A stretch of DNA of 64,000 bases from Luteibacter sp. UNCMF331Sha3.1 (GTDB lineage: Bacteria > Pseudomonadota > Gammaproteobacteria > Xanthomonadales > Rhodanobacteraceae): positions 1,381,170 through 1,445,169 of the forward strand of contig NZ_FOBU01000002.1 in assembly GCF_900109915.1 (NCBI RefSeq), given 5' to 3'. The notes under the pieces were generated by a model that saw nothing but the letters and a program-made list of their open reading frames with translations, did no database searches and had not been told where the DNA came from. Both the position numbers and the translations under genes were made by a program. Shown here one piece after another: positions 33,639 to 42,348 of this stretch (positions are counted from its first letter, which is position 1; each line of letters opens with the position of its first letter).

Positions 33639-35681
33639 CTAGTGCCGGCGCGCCTCGACCATCCGCGTGACGGCCTCGCTCAGGGCGGCGAGCGTGAACG
33701 GCTTCGCAATCATCTCCATGCCTTCGCCCAGGAATGCCGCCTGATTGGTGGCGTTGTTGGCGTAGCCGGTCATGAACAGCACCGGCAGGGCGGGACGATC
33801 CTGCCGCACCACGTCGGCCAGCTGCCGGCCGTTGAGACCCGGCAGGCCGACATCGGAAAGCAGAAGATCCACGCGTTCGAGCGACGCGAGCGTTTCCAGC
33901 GCGGCCTCGGCCGAGTCCGCGGTCACCACGTCGTAGGACAACTCGTGCAGCAATTCGGTGACCAGGGCGCGCACCTGGACGTCGTCGTCCACGACGAGGA
34001 TGCGCTGACCGTTGCCGCCCGTGACGAGGCCTTCGACCGATGTGTGGTGCTGGCCGGCCATCGCGGGGGCGAGCGGCAGGTAAAGACGCACGGTGGTGCC
34101 GGTCCCGACGGCCGAGTCGATCCGGACGTGACCGTCCGACTGGTTGATGAAGCCATAGATCATCGACATGCCGAGCCCGGTGCCCTGACCGATCGGCTTG
34201 GTCGTGAAAAAGGGTTCGAAGACTCTTGCCAGCGTCGCGTCGTCCATGCCGACGCCGGAATCGCTCACGGTCATGACGACATAAGGCGACGGGTTCGCGG
34301 ACGCCTCGTCCGGCAGGCAGTCGACCCCGGTTTCGACGAGAAGGCGACCGCCCTCCGGCATCGCGTCGCGCGCATTGATCGCCAGGTTCAGCAGCGCGCT
34401 TTCCAGCTGGTTCGCATCGACCATCGCCATGGGCAGGTCGGCGGCCGCGGCGATTGCCAGGCGTACGCGTTCACCGAGCGTGCGGGACAGCAGGTCTTCC
34501 ATCGACCGGGCGAGCGACGAGACGTCGACCGGCTTCGGATCCAGCGACTGCCGCCGCGAGAAGGCCAGCAGTCGCTGGGTCAGGCCCGCGGCGCGCTGCG
34601 CCGACGTCGACGCGATATCGATCAGGCGCGGCAGGTGATCGGTCCGCCCCTCGTCGAGTCTCGTCCGCAGCAGCTCCATCGCCGCGAGGATGCCCGTGAG
34701 CATGTTGTTGAAGTCGTGCGCGATGCCGCCCGTCAGCTGGCCCACCGCTTCCATCTTGTGCGACTGGCGCAGCGCCGCCTCGCTCGCCTGGCGTGCGGCC
34801 ATCTCGGCCTCCAGGGCGGCGGTGCGTTCGGCCACCCGGCGTTCCAGCAGCGCGGCCTGCTGTTGCGTGGTCTCGAGGGCGACCTTCCGCTCCGTGATGT
34901 CCGCGGCGAACACGTGGAATCCGTCCACGGCACCGCTGGCGTCGAAGCGCGGGATGTAGCGCACCTCGGCGTCGCGTCGTCCGCCGTCGCGCATCGGCCA
35001 GCGGACTTCGGTGCGGACGAACGTGCCGGTGAGCACACTTGCGATGTCGTGCCGGCGCGCGGCCCACATCTCGGGCCCCACGACGTCCTCCACGCGCCTT
35101 CCCACGACCTGAGCCACCGGCACGCCGAGCCACTCCTCGTAGGCGAGGTTCGCGAAGCGGTAGACGAGGCCGGCGTCGACGAAGGCGATCAGCACCGGCA
35201 GCGCATCGGCGATGAGGCGCAGCTCGGTTTCGCTCTCGCGCAACGCCGCTTCGCTTCGTTCGAGGCGGATCATCTGGTCGCGGATCACGAACTGCCGGAA
35301 ACGGGTGCGCAGCGCGCTGTCGATGGCGCTCAGGAGCGACGCGGATGCGAGCGGACGCTCGATCTCCACCACGCTGGCGATCTCCGGCGGTAAAGGCGCC
35401 CGCAACACGCGCGCACGCGACGTCGGCGCGCGCAGCAGCACGAACGGAATATCCGACCATGCCGGTTGCGCGGCCAGCGCGCCGCAAAGGGACGACAGAT
35501 CGCCTGCGAGGGCCTCGTCCGTGAGCACCACGGCACCGACGTCTTCGCCGATCGCACCCGCGAGCTGATCGATGGTCTCGTAGATCGCCGGGCGCAGGCC
35601 GTGCGCCGAGATCACCGAGGCGATGCTCGGCGCATCCTGCCCGAACGGTGCGACGATGCAGACGGCTCTGCTATTCGGCAC
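33639..35681 (-). CDS. Hybrid PAS-histidine kinase-receiver, partner of KaiC-like ATPase
   Basis: About 680 residues from a GTG at 35681 (GGAAG six bases upstream); an ATG at 35714 is an alternative. Either start overlaps the KaiC stop (35671). An N-terminal region of about 110 residues (AVCIVAPFGQDAPSIASVI ... IPFVLLRA) looks like a degenerate receiver without the phospho-Asp. Then a PAS domain (LRLIADALPVLIAFVDAGLVY), a coiled coil, a HisKA domain with GGIAHDFNNMLTGIL, an HATPase (NLAINARDAMPEGG, DSGVGM, GQGTGLGMS) and a C-terminal receiver (VVDDD, LLSDVGLPG, MTGYA, KPF). It is a soluble kinase and probably takes input from the KaiC-like ATPase encoded just before it. No output DNA-binding regulator is adjacent. 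Confidence 0.9.
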   Translation of the reverse strand: MPNSRAVCIVAPFGQDAPSIASVISAHGLRPAIYETIDQLAGAIGEDVGAVVLTDEALAGDLSSLCGALAAQPAWSDIPFVLLRAPTSRARVLRAPLPPEIASVVEIERPLASASLLSAIDSALRTRFRQFVIRDQMIRLERSEAALRESETELRLIADALPVLIAFVDAGLVYRFANLAYEEWLGVPVAQVVGRRVEDVVGPEMWAARRHDIASVLTGTFVRTEVRWPMRDGGRRDAEVRYIPRFDASGAVDGFHVFAADITERKVALETTQQQAALLERRVAERTAALEAEMAARQASEAALRQSHKMEAVGQLTGGIAHDFNNMLTGILAAMELLRTRLDEGRTDHLPRLIDIASTSAQRAAGLTQRLLAFSRRQSLDPKPVDVSSLARSMEDLLSRTLGERVRLAIAAAADLPMAMVDANQLESALLNLAINARDAMPEGGRLLVETGVDCLPDEASANPSPYVVMTVSDSGVGMDDATLARVFEPFFTTKPIGQGTGLGMSMIYGFINQSDGHVRIDSAVGTGTTVRLYLPLAPAMAGQHHTSVEGLVTGGNGQRILVVDDDVQVRALVTELLHELSYDVVTADSAEAALETLASLERVDLLLSDVGLPGLNGRQLADVVRQDRPALPVLFMTGYANNATNQAAFLGEGMEMIAKPFTLAALSEAVTRMVEARRH

Positions 35682-37167
35682 CACGCTCTTCCAGCAGCGG
35701 TTCCTCGGAACCATCGAACTCGGGAATGCCGGTCAGGACACCGCGGAATTGCTCCAGCGGCATGCTGAGGCGCATGCCCTTGTTGTCGATGCGCAGCTCG
35801 CGAATGGTGTCTTCGTGGCCGCCGCCGCGATTCTTGATGATGCTGATGGCCTTGCGTATGCGGCCCCGTGCTTCGAAGAAGCGGAAGAGCACGATGGTGT
35901 CGGCCATGTAGGAGACTTCGAGCGACCCGGTGGTCATCGAGCCGACGAGCCCGTGCTGCGGATTGACGAGGAACGTGGTCACGCCTTTCTGGTTGAGGTA
36001 CGACAGCAGTTCGTGCAGCTGCAGCAGCAGCTGCTTCTCCTGCGGCATCGAGGCGATGTAACCGTTGAGACTGTCGAGGACGAGGATCCGGCAATCGCGC
36101 TCTTCCACTGCGTGGCGCACGGCCCAGGCGAACTGGCCGGGCGAGATGTCGGCTGGGTCGACCTGCGTCAGTTCCAGCAAGCCGGAGTCGATGTAGGGCT
36201 GCAGGTCGTTGCCGAGGGCGCGGGCGCGGGTAAGCAGCGTGCCGATGCGTTCGTCGAACTCGAAGAAGCAGCAGCGCTCACCGCGGCGCAGCGCGGCGAG
36301 CACGTACTGGATCGTGACATTGGTCTTGCCCGTGCCGGCCGGCCCCGTCAGCAGCGTGCTCGTGCCGCGCAGCGGTCCGCCGTAAAGCAGGCCATCGAGT
36401 TCCTCGACACCGCTGGTCACCGGTTCGCCCGCGAACGGGGTGTGGTGGTCCGAGGCGATGAGTCGTGGATAGACCTCCAGCCCGCCCGTGACCAGCGCGA
36501 TGTCGTGGAAGCCCGCGATGAAGTCGACGCCGCGCAGCTTCTGTACCTGCATGCGCCGTTTCGCGGCGCCGAAGTCGAGCGTGAACCGTTCCAGCGAAAT
36601 CACGCCGTGACACAGGCTGTGCAGGTGTGCGTCGCGCTGCCCGCCTTCGTCGGTGAGGTCGTCGACGAGAATGACCGTCACATTGCGCGGCGCGAAGAAC
36701 TGCTTCAGCGCGAGCACCTGTCGACGGTAGCGCAACGGATCCTGCGCGAGGAGGCGCAGCTCCGAGAGCGAGTCGAACACGACGCGGGCCGGGCGGCATC
36801 GCTCGACCTCGGCCTGGATCAAGCGAATGGTGCCGCCGAGTTCCATCTCCCAGGGATGCAGCACGGATTGCTGTCGCCCGTCGCCCAGCACCGATTCGGC
36901 GGCGGCGAGCTCGAACAGGTCGATGCCGTCCAGCGTCCAGCCATGCGACCCGGCGACCTCCGCCAGCTCGTCCGCCGTTTCGGAAAGGGTGATGTACAGG
37001 CAACGCTCACCCTGCCTGACGCCTTCCCTGAGATATTGCAGGGCCAGCGTGGTCTTGCCCGACCCGGGCTGTCCTTCGAGCAGGTAGAGCCTGTTGAGGG
37101 GCAGGCCCCCCTTCAGGATCACGTCCAGGCCGGGGATGCCGGTCCTGCTGCGCGACGGTGGCGCCAT
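35671..37167 (-). CDS. KaiC-like double-RecA ATPase
   Basis: 498 residues from the ATG at 37167. Two RecA/KaiC domains: CI with Walker A GQPGSGKT (32-39) and Walker B-like VVFDSLSEL, and CII with GPAGTGKT (275-282) and ILVLDSLNGY. In place of the catalytic Glu pairs of cyanobacterial KaiC, CI has S-E (62-63) and CII has D-E (305-306). The CII position aligning with the autophosphorylated Ser431-Thr432 of cyanobacterial KaiC reads Ser419-Tyr420. Cyanobacterial KaiC is a hexameric clock ATPase/kinase; proteobacterial KaiC homologues often lack KaiA and KaiB, as here, and are thought to act in stress signalling with histidine kinases. Its end overlaps the hybrid kinase gene. Confidence 0.9.
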   Translation of the reverse strand: MAPPSRSRTGIPGLDVILKGGLPLNRLYLLEGQPGSGKTTLALQYLREGVRQGERCLYITLSETADELAEVAGSHGWTLDGIDLFELAAAESVLGDGRQQSVLHPWEMELGGTIRLIQAEVERCRPARVVFDSLSELRLLAQDPLRYRRQVLALKQFFAPRNVTVILVDDLTDEGGQRDAHLHSLCHGVISLERFTLDFGAAKRRMQVQKLRGVDFIAGFHDIALVTGGLEVYPRLIASDHHTPFAGEPVTSGVEELDGLLYGGPLRGTSTLLTGPAGTGKTNVTIQYVLAALRRGERCCFFEFDERIGTLLTRARALGNDLQPYIDSGLLELTQVDPADISPGQFAWAVRHAVEERDCRILVLDSLNGYIASMPQEKQLLLQLHELLSYLNQKGVTTFLVNPQHGLVGSMTTGSLEVSYMADTIVLFRFFEARGRIRKAISIIKNRGGGHEDTIRELRIDNKGMRLSMPLEQFRGVLTGIPEFDGSEEPLLEERGAE

Positions 37168-37338
37168 GACCGGTGCCTTCGTCTGTACGGCGGGCTGCCG
37201 CCCGAGTGGCGTGAATGGATTCAAGGCGCGCTCGTTTTGCGGGCAGCGGTTCGCCGCCTCAGGGAAAGACGGCGGCAACGCCGACGGCTAGCGGGCAACG
37301 ATACGGACGCCGGATGAAGCAGATGTGGAGGCCGGGCT

Positions 37339-37992
37339 TCAGAGCCGGAAGAGCGGCTGCAGCGTGCGTGCGACCCAGCCGGAGAACCGCAGGGGCGCAT
37401 CCGTCGCCGCCACGCAGACGCACGGCACACCCGGTGCGGTGACCGGCTGATGCTCCACGTCGCTGTCGAGATCCGCCACGTCGCCCGGCGCGAAATGCCC
37501 GAGCGAATCGTCGTAGGCGCCGCGCAGGACCATGGTCAGCTCGCTGCCGCCGTGGGTGTGCATCGGAAGGCATCGCCCGGGGGCGACCCGCAACAGCATC
37601 AGGTGATCTTCGTCGACCCCGGCGCCGCGGATGTAGTGCACGCCGGGCCCCAGCCAACGCCAGCGCAGGGCGCGGTAGGACGGGCCGAAATGCGGCCAGA
37701 GCGCCGGCGGCAGCACGTCGGGATCGTGACGCGACGGCGGCTGCACGGGCGTGGTGTCGCGTTCCGCCTCGGGAAGGCGGGCGAGCATCCGCGCGAGCGA
37801 GGTGTCGTCGAGCGGCACGCCAGCCTGCAGCCGCATCAGGTGCCCGCCGATGTCCTCGGCCTGCGCCAGCGTCTCGCGACACGCGTCGCAGACCGCGAGA
37901 TGCGCGGCGACGACCACGGCGAACGCTTCGGAAAGCGCGCCCGCGGCGTAACTGACCAGCGTGGCCTCGTCGATATGGTGGTGCGGCTTCAT
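37339..37992 (-). CDS. chrR: ChrR-type zinc/cupin anti-sigma factor
   Basis: 217 residues; the ATG overlaps the sigma factor stop (ATGA). The N-terminal anti-sigma domain has the zinc-binding HLAVCDACRETL (H-x3-C-x2-C), with an N-terminal MKPHHHIDEATLVSYAAG typical of ChrR. The C-terminal cupin domain (about 105-215) has metal ligands in MHTHGGSELTMVLRG and VEHQP. ChrR of Rhodobacter holds the ECF sigma factor RpoE and releases it in response to singlet oxygen; the cupin part is needed for that response. The same pairing here, after lipid-modifying genes, argues for the same type of control. It is the last gene of a nine-gene operon. Confidence 0.9.
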   Translation of the reverse strand: MKPHHHIDEATLVSYAAGALSEAFAVVVAAHLAVCDACRETLAQAEDIGGHLMRLQAGVPLDDTSLARMLARLPEAERDTTPVQPPSRHDPDVLPPALWPHFGPSYRALRWRWLGPGVHYIRGAGVDEDHLMLLRVAPGRCLPMHTHGGSELTMVLRGAYDDSLGHFAPGDVADLDSDVEHQPVTAPGVPCVCVAATDAPLRFSGWVARTLQPLFRL

Positions 37993-38609
37993 CGGGAACC
38001 TCCCATCGCCGCCTTGAGCTTCGCGAACGAGCGCCGGATCGAGGATTTGACCGAGCCGAGTGGCATCGACAGTTCCTCCGCGATCTGCGCATGGGTCTTG
38101 GCCTCGAAGTACGCCATGCGCAGCATCCGGGCTTGTGGCGGCGGCAGCGCCTGGAGCGCGCGCTCGAGGCGTGCGACGTCGAGCAACTGCTCCGCGCCGT
38201 CCACCTCGTCGTCGGCCTCGATGAGATCCAGCGCGTCCTGCCGCGCCTGCGCATGGCGCTGGCCGCGCACCCGGTCGAGGTACAGATTGCGTGCGATGCG
38301 GAACAACCAGGTCGTGACGCTTGCGCGCGCCGGGTCGAACAGCTCGGCCCGCCGCCACAGCTTCAGCATCGTATCCTGCACCAGTTCGTCGGCCTGTGCG
38401 TCGTCGGCGTTCAGGCCGATCAGATAGCGCTTCAGGCGGGGCCCGAAATGCGAGAACACCAGGATGAACGCGTCCACGTCGTGAGCCGCCGCCACCGCGC
38501 GCACCTTCCCCGACCAGTAGGCCGGATCGTCGGTAGCCTGGTTTGGGGACTGCGGCATGCGGCGAGCCATCAGGGGAATGACGTGGGTTGGCCGAGCATC
38601 CAGGCGCAT
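37989..38609 (-). CDS. rpoE: ECF sigma factor (RpoE/ChrR-type)
   Basis: About 206 residues from the ATG at 38609 (AAGGTG just upstream); ATGs at 38570 and 38558 are also possible. Region 2 is seen in FILVFSHFGPRLKRYLIGLN, ADELVQDTMLKLWRRAELFDP and VTTWLFRIARNLYLDRVRGQR, region 4 in LQALPPPQARMLRMAYFEAKTHAQIAEELSMPLGSVKSSIRRSF. No extra domain is present. Its anti-sigma factor follows directly with a 4-base overlap, and the lipocalin gene ends 11 bases before it. This fits group ECF11 sigma factors (RpoE of Rhodobacter). It probably recognises the shared motif found at 45386 and 48218. Confidence 0.9.
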   Translation of the reverse strand: MRLDARPTHVIPLMARRMPQSPNQATDDPAYWSGKVRAVAAAHDVDAFILVFSHFGPRLKRYLIGLNADDAQADELVQDTMLKLWRRAELFDPARASVTTWLFRIARNLYLDRVRGQRHAQARQDALDLIEADDEVDGAEQLLDVARLERALQALPPPQARMLRMAYFEAKTHAQIAEELSMPLGSVKSSIRRSFAKLKAAMGGSR

Positions 38610-38619
38610 GATGCCCACC

Positions 38620-39168
38620 TTACCTGCCCGAGCGCTCGGGCCAGGCCTGCGGCACCTTGCGAAGGCGGCTCAGATCGTAGCCCATGTCCGCCACCCGCGC
38701 GGTGAGCGCAGCGTAGTCCTTGTCGTCGATCGTCGGGGTCCGCGCCATGATCCAGACGTAATCGCGCTTGTCGCGAGCGACGACCACACGCTGGTACGAC
38801 GGATCGAGCCACGAGATCACGTACTGCGCCTTGACCGGCCAGATGAACTGCATGCCCCACACCGCGTTGTTCGTATCCGGACGAACGAATCCGACGGCGT
38901 GGATCTCCTTCACCTTCGCCGATACGTCGCCGTCGCGATACCGGAAATGCGTCTTGATCGACCCATCGGGGGCCAGCGTATAGGTCTCCACCGCGTTGAC
39001 GGCGTTGCGTTCGAGTCGCGTCGGGATCACGGCGATCACGTACCAGGGGCCCATGAACCGCGCTACTTCCACATGGGCGGCGCGCGGCACGGGGGGTTGC
39101 GTGCTGCATCCGGCGATGGGTGCGAGCAGCAGGAAAGCGTTTCGGACATGAGCGAGCCATCGGGTCAT
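38620..39168 (-). CDS. Lipocalin lipoprotein (Blc-like)
   Basis: 182 residues. A lipoprotein signal peptide with lipobox I-A-G-C (LLLAPIAGCSTQ) places it in the outer membrane or periplasm. The mature protein shows lipocalin features: FMGPWYVIAVIPTRLERNAVNAVETYTL, SIKTHFRYRDG, and AQYVISWLDPSYQRVVVARDKRDYVWIMARTP, followed by a C-terminal helix. Bacterial lipocalins bind fatty acids or lysophospholipids and often occur in envelope-stress or singlet-oxygen regulons with cyclopropane synthase. Here it lies inside the lipid-modifying operon, 6 bases after the CFA-like gene and 11 before the sigma gene. Confidence 0.88.
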   Translation of the reverse strand: MTRWLAHVRNAFLLLAPIAGCSTQPPVPRAAHVEVARFMGPWYVIAVIPTRLERNAVNAVETYTLAPDGSIKTHFRYRDGDVSAKVKEIHAVGFVRPDTNNAVWGMQFIWPVKAQYVISWLDPSYQRVVVARDKRDYVWIMARTPTIDDKDYAALTARVADMGYDLSRLRKVPQAWPERSGR

Positions 39169-39174
39169 CGCACG

Positions 39175-40269
39175 TTACTCCCGGGTACGTGGGGTGAGGG
39201 CGTAGTGGGCGACCACCCACTCCTGGCCCTGCGCGTAGCCGAAGAGCTCGGCGCAGGCCATCCAGAACATCCTCCAGCGGTGGAACCACAGCTGCGCCTG
39301 GTCGCGCGACCCATAGGCCTGCTCGAGGATGCGCATCACCGCGTCGCGATCGCGATCCTGGTTGGCCAGCCAGGCGTTGGCCGTGCGCTCGTAGTGGGTA
39401 CCGTCCATCAGCCAACGGTCGGTCAGGCGCATGTCGTCCTGCATCCAGAGCAGCGTGTCGGCGCTGGGCATCATGCCGCCGGTGAAGAAATGCCGGCCCA
39501 TCCAGTTGGCCTGTCCTTCGGTCTCGAAGAGGTACGCGGTGGTGCGGTGGGCGAAGATATGCACGAACAGGCGACCGTCCGCACGCAACCAGCCTGCGAT
39601 GCGACGGAGCAGCATCGTGTGGTTCCGCACGTGCTCGAACATCTCCACCGAGACGCAGCGATCGAACTGGTGGGCGGGCAGGGCCAGCACGTTCACGTCG
39701 CAGGTCACAACCTTGATGTTGCCGAGCCCCATGCGGCGGGCCTCGGCATCGATGTGGGCACGCTGCGAATGGGAGTTCGACACGGCGGTGATCCGCGCGT
39801 TGGGATAGCGCTGCGCCATCCACAACGTGAGCGAGCCCCAGCCGCATCCGAGCTCCAGGATGTCCTGGCCGTCGGCCAGCTGCGCGCGCTGCGCATAGAG
39901 CGCGAGCATCGCTTCCTCGGCCTCGTCGAGCGTCGTCGAGGCATGCTCGAAGTAACACGACGAGTACTTCAGGCGCTTGCCGAGGCAATGCTGGAAGAAC
40001 GCGGTAGGCACTTCGTAGTGCTGGCTGTTGGCCTTGTCGCCATGGATCGCCACCGGTGCCGCGTGCAGGGCACGGATCAGTTCCCGGTGCCGCTTCTCGC
40101 CGTCTTCCATCGAGGCCCCGCGTGTCTCGACGAGCCGCTCCCGGCAGAGGCGGCGGATGCCGAAACGGACCAGCGCATCGGGCAACACGCCGCGTTCGGC
40201 GAGGCCGAGCAGCCCGTCCGCCGCGCGCTCGATCGCGGGTGCGCGCATTTCACTTTCAGTCGTGCTCAT
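39175..40269 (-). CDS. CFA synthase-like SAM methyltransferase (lipid methylase)
   Basis: 364 residues from the ATG at 40269 (GAGGTGG upstream); its start overlaps the DUF1295 stop by 14 bases. It belongs to the cyclopropane-fatty-acid synthase family: NSQHYEVPTAFFQHCLGKRLKYSSCYFE, the SAM loop ILELGCGWGSLTLWMAQ, and the ending segment HRWRMFWMACAELFGYAQGQEW. It lacks the usual N-terminal extension of true CFA synthases, unlike the second enzyme of the operon. In Rhodobacter a CFA-like methylase (UfaM) puts a methyl group on the unsaturated acyl chain as the first step to furan fatty acids; this gene is a candidate for that role by family and context. No direct proof. Confidence 0.8.
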   Translation of the reverse strand: MSTTESEMRAPAIERAADGLLGLAERGVLPDALVRFGIRRLCRERLVETRGASMEDGEKRHRELIRALHAAPVAIHGDKANSQHYEVPTAFFQHCLGKRLKYSSCYFEHASTTLDEAEEAMLALYAQRAQLADGQDILELGCGWGSLTLWMAQRYPNARITAVSNSHSQRAHIDAEARRMGLGNIKVVTCDVNVLALPAHQFDRCVSVEMFEHVRNHTMLLRRIAGWLRADGRLFVHIFAHRTTAYLFETEGQANWMGRHFFTGGMMPSADTLLWMQDDMRLTDRWLMDGTHYERTANAWLANQDRDRDAVMRILEQAYGSRDQAQLWFHRWRMFWMACAELFGYAQGQEWVVAHYALTPRTRE

Positions 40270-41050
40270 GAGCCACCTCGTCCGTGTGCTTCGGAAACCA
40301 TGGAAAGAACATGTTGGTCGTGCGCTGGTAGCGACGGTAATCGTCGCCCCGGCTGCGGAGTGCCTGCGCCTCGGTGAAGGGAACACCGCTGAGGTAGCGC
40401 AGGAAGAGATACATCAGTACCGGACCGGTCCAGGCGAGCCACGCATTCGCGGCACCGCCGGCGAGCACGACGTACGCGAACCAGTGCACCCATTCAAAGA
40501 AGTAGTTGGGATGCCGGCTGAAACGCCACAGACCGCCGCGGAAGGTCGTGTGCGTCGACGTGCCGCCCGAGGCGCGATGCCGGCGCAGCTGGCGATCCGC
40601 GATCGCTTCGCCACCCACGCTGACCAGCCAGATCGCGATGGCGAGGCATCGCGTCGCGGGCGTGGTGGCCGGGTTGCTCGCCGCGCCGTAGAAGGGGAGC
40701 GCGAAGAGAAGCACCACGACGGCCTGGCCCATGAAGAAGGCGAAGAACTTCGCCTGGTTGCCCTGCCAGTGCTCGCGCAGATACCGGTAACGGCCGTCCT
40801 CTTTCTCGCCGACACGGCCCGCGAGGTGCGTCGCGAGCCTCACGGCCCAGAGCACGCCCAGGGTCGCCGTAAGGGCGCGGGCCCACGTATCCCCGTCGGC
40901 CACCCATGCCATCGTGGCCGCCGCGAAACCGACGCCCGCCGCCCAGATCGCGTCGACGATGTTCGCGTTCGCCTTCGCGCGCTGCCACCACCAGCCGAGC
41001 GCCATGGCGATCGCCATCACGGCGAAGACGAAGGCGAGCGCGGTGCTCAT
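40256..41050 (-). CDS. DUF1295 membrane protein (steroid 5-alpha-reductase-like)
   Basis: 264 residues; the ATG overlaps the CFA synthase stop (ATGA). Hydrophobic segments (ALAFVFAVMAIAMALGWWW, AKFFAFFMGQAVVVLLFALPF, LAIAIWLVSVGGEAIADRQ, WVHWFAYVVLAGGAANAWL) alternate with the family motif FSRHPNYFFEW and RGDDYRRYQRTT near the C-terminus. DUF1295 proteins have the fold of NADPH-dependent steroid 5-alpha-reductases and isoprenylcysteine methyltransferases. They are regular members of lipid operons with DUF1365 and CFA synthase. A reduction or modification of an acyl chain at the inner membrane is likely, but the reaction is unknown. Confidence 0.82.
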   Translation of the reverse strand: MSTALAFVFAVMAIAMALGWWWQRAKANANIVDAIWAAGVGFAAATMAWVADGDTWARALTATLGVLWAVRLATHLAGRVGEKEDGRYRYLREHWQGNQAKFFAFFMGQAVVVLLFALPFYGAASNPATTPATRCLAIAIWLVSVGGEAIADRQLRRHRASGGTSTHTTFRGGLWRFSRHPNYFFEWVHWFAYVVLAGGAANAWLAWTGPVLMYLFLRYLSGVPFTEAQALRSRGDDYRRYQRTTNMFFPWFPKHTDEVAHEHD

Positions 41051-42348
41051 GCGGCGACTCCGGTGGCGCGCACCCATTGCCCGCTTTCGGGCCGGGCATC
41101 CGGCCGCGCGAACAGCAGGTGCGACACGCCGATCGAGCGTTCGAGGAATCCGCCTTCGCAATAGGCCAGGTAGAACTGCCAGAGGCGGATGAACGACGCA
41201 TCGAAGCCCATCGCCTGCACGGCGTCGCGCTCGTGCATGAAGCGCTCCGCCCAGGCGTGCAGCGTGCGCGCGTACGAGATCCCGAAGTCCTGCTGGTAGA
41301 CCAGGGCCAGGTCGCTCGCGCGGGTCTTCGCTTCCAGCATCGCCTGGAGCGACGGAATGAAGCTGCCGGGGAAAACGTGGCGCTTGATGAAGTCCACGGA
41401 AGCGAGCGCCTGCGCGTACCGGTGATCCTCGATGGTGATGGCCTGAACGAGCGCCATGCCATCCGGTCGGAGCAGGTCGCCGATCTTGCGGAAATAGGTT
41501 TCCATCTGCGCCGCGCCGATGGCCTCGATCATCTCGATGGAAACGAGGCGATCGAACTGGCCCGAGAGATCGCGGTAGTCGGAGGCGAGGACCTCGATCT
41601 GGCCGGACAGGCCGGCGGCGCGCACCTTCTCGACCGCGAGCGCATGTTGCTCGGCGGAGATGGTTGTGGTCGTGACGTGGCAGCCATAGTGGCGCGCCGC
41701 ATGGAGCGCGAAGCCGCCCCAACCGGTACCGATCTCCACCACGCGCAGGCCCGGCCGCAGGCCCAGCGCCTCGCAGACGCGATCGAGTTTCCTGGTCGAC
41801 GCCTCTTCGAGGGTGGTCGTGTCCGTGTCCCACCACGCCGACGAATACATCATGTCGGTCGAGAGGAAGCGCTCGAAGAAGGCGTTGCCCAGGTCGTAAT
41901 GGGCGGCGATGTTCTTCCGGCTGCCGTCCCGCGTGTTCGGGCGCAGTGCGTGCCAGGCGCGCATGGCGACGCGGCCCAGGACGGCCATGCCGCCCTCCAT
42001 CGCGTCGAGCCGGTCGCGGTTGCGGACGAGCAGTCGCACGAGCTCCACGAGCTCGGCGCACTCCCATGCGCCGTCGATCCAGGCCTCGGCGGCCCCGACG
42101 CTGCCTCGCAGCGCGAGCGCCCGATAGAACCGCACATCCTTCACGCGACAGGTCACGACCGGCAGGGCGGATTTCGCCTCGCTGGCCTCGTTGCCGAGGA
42201 GGTGTTCGCCCCAGGGGTCGATCAGGTGCACGCGTCCGCCCTTGAGCGCCGCCATCTGCGCGAGGAAGCGGCGGCGCACGGCACGGTCGAAGACGCTCAG
42301 TGGCGCAACGGCGTAGCCGGCAAGGGAAACGTCGAGAGGAGCGGTCAT
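41047..42348 (-). CDS. cfa: Cyclopropane-fatty-acyl-phospholipid synthase
   Basis: 433 residues, overlapping DUF1365 upstream and DUF1295 downstream by four bases each. A divergent N-terminal region (YRALALRGSVGAAEAWIDGAWE) precedes the methyltransferase core: NIAAHYDLGNAFFERFLSTDMMYSSAWW, SAM loop VVEIGTGWGGFALHAAR, VSIEMIEAIG, and the DFIKRHVFPGSFIPSL element typical of CFA synthases. It uses SAM to add a methylene or methyl across the double bond of phospholipid acyl chains. In RpoE-ChrR regulons a CFA gene protects membranes or feeds furan fatty acid synthesis. Which of the two CFA-like enzymes in this operon does which step cannot be decided from sequence. Confidence 0.92.
   Translation of the reverse strand: MTAPLDVSLAGYAVAPLSVFDRAVRRRFLAQMAALKGGRVHLIDPWGEHLLGNEASEAKSALPVVTCRVKDVRFYRALALRGSVGAAEAWIDGAWECAELVELVRLLVRNRDRLDAMEGGMAVLGRVAMRAWHALRPNTRDGSRKNIAAHYDLGNAFFERFLSTDMMYSSAWWDTDTTTLEEASTRKLDRVCEALGLRPGLRVVEIGTGWGGFALHAARHYGCHVTTTTISAEQHALAVEKVRAAGLSGQIEVLASDYRDLSGQFDRLVSIEMIEAIGAAQMETYFRKIGDLLRPDGMALVQAITIEDHRYAQALASVDFIKRHVFPGSFIPSLQAMLEAKTRASDLALVYQQDFGISYARTLHAWAERFMHERDAVQAMGFDASFIRLWQFYLAYCEGGFLERSIGVSHLLFARPDARPESGQWVRATGVAA

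Noticed and set aside
35671-37338. A complete kai clock
   Set aside because: No kaiA- or kaiB-like gene is present in the window, so a circadian oscillator cannot be claimed.
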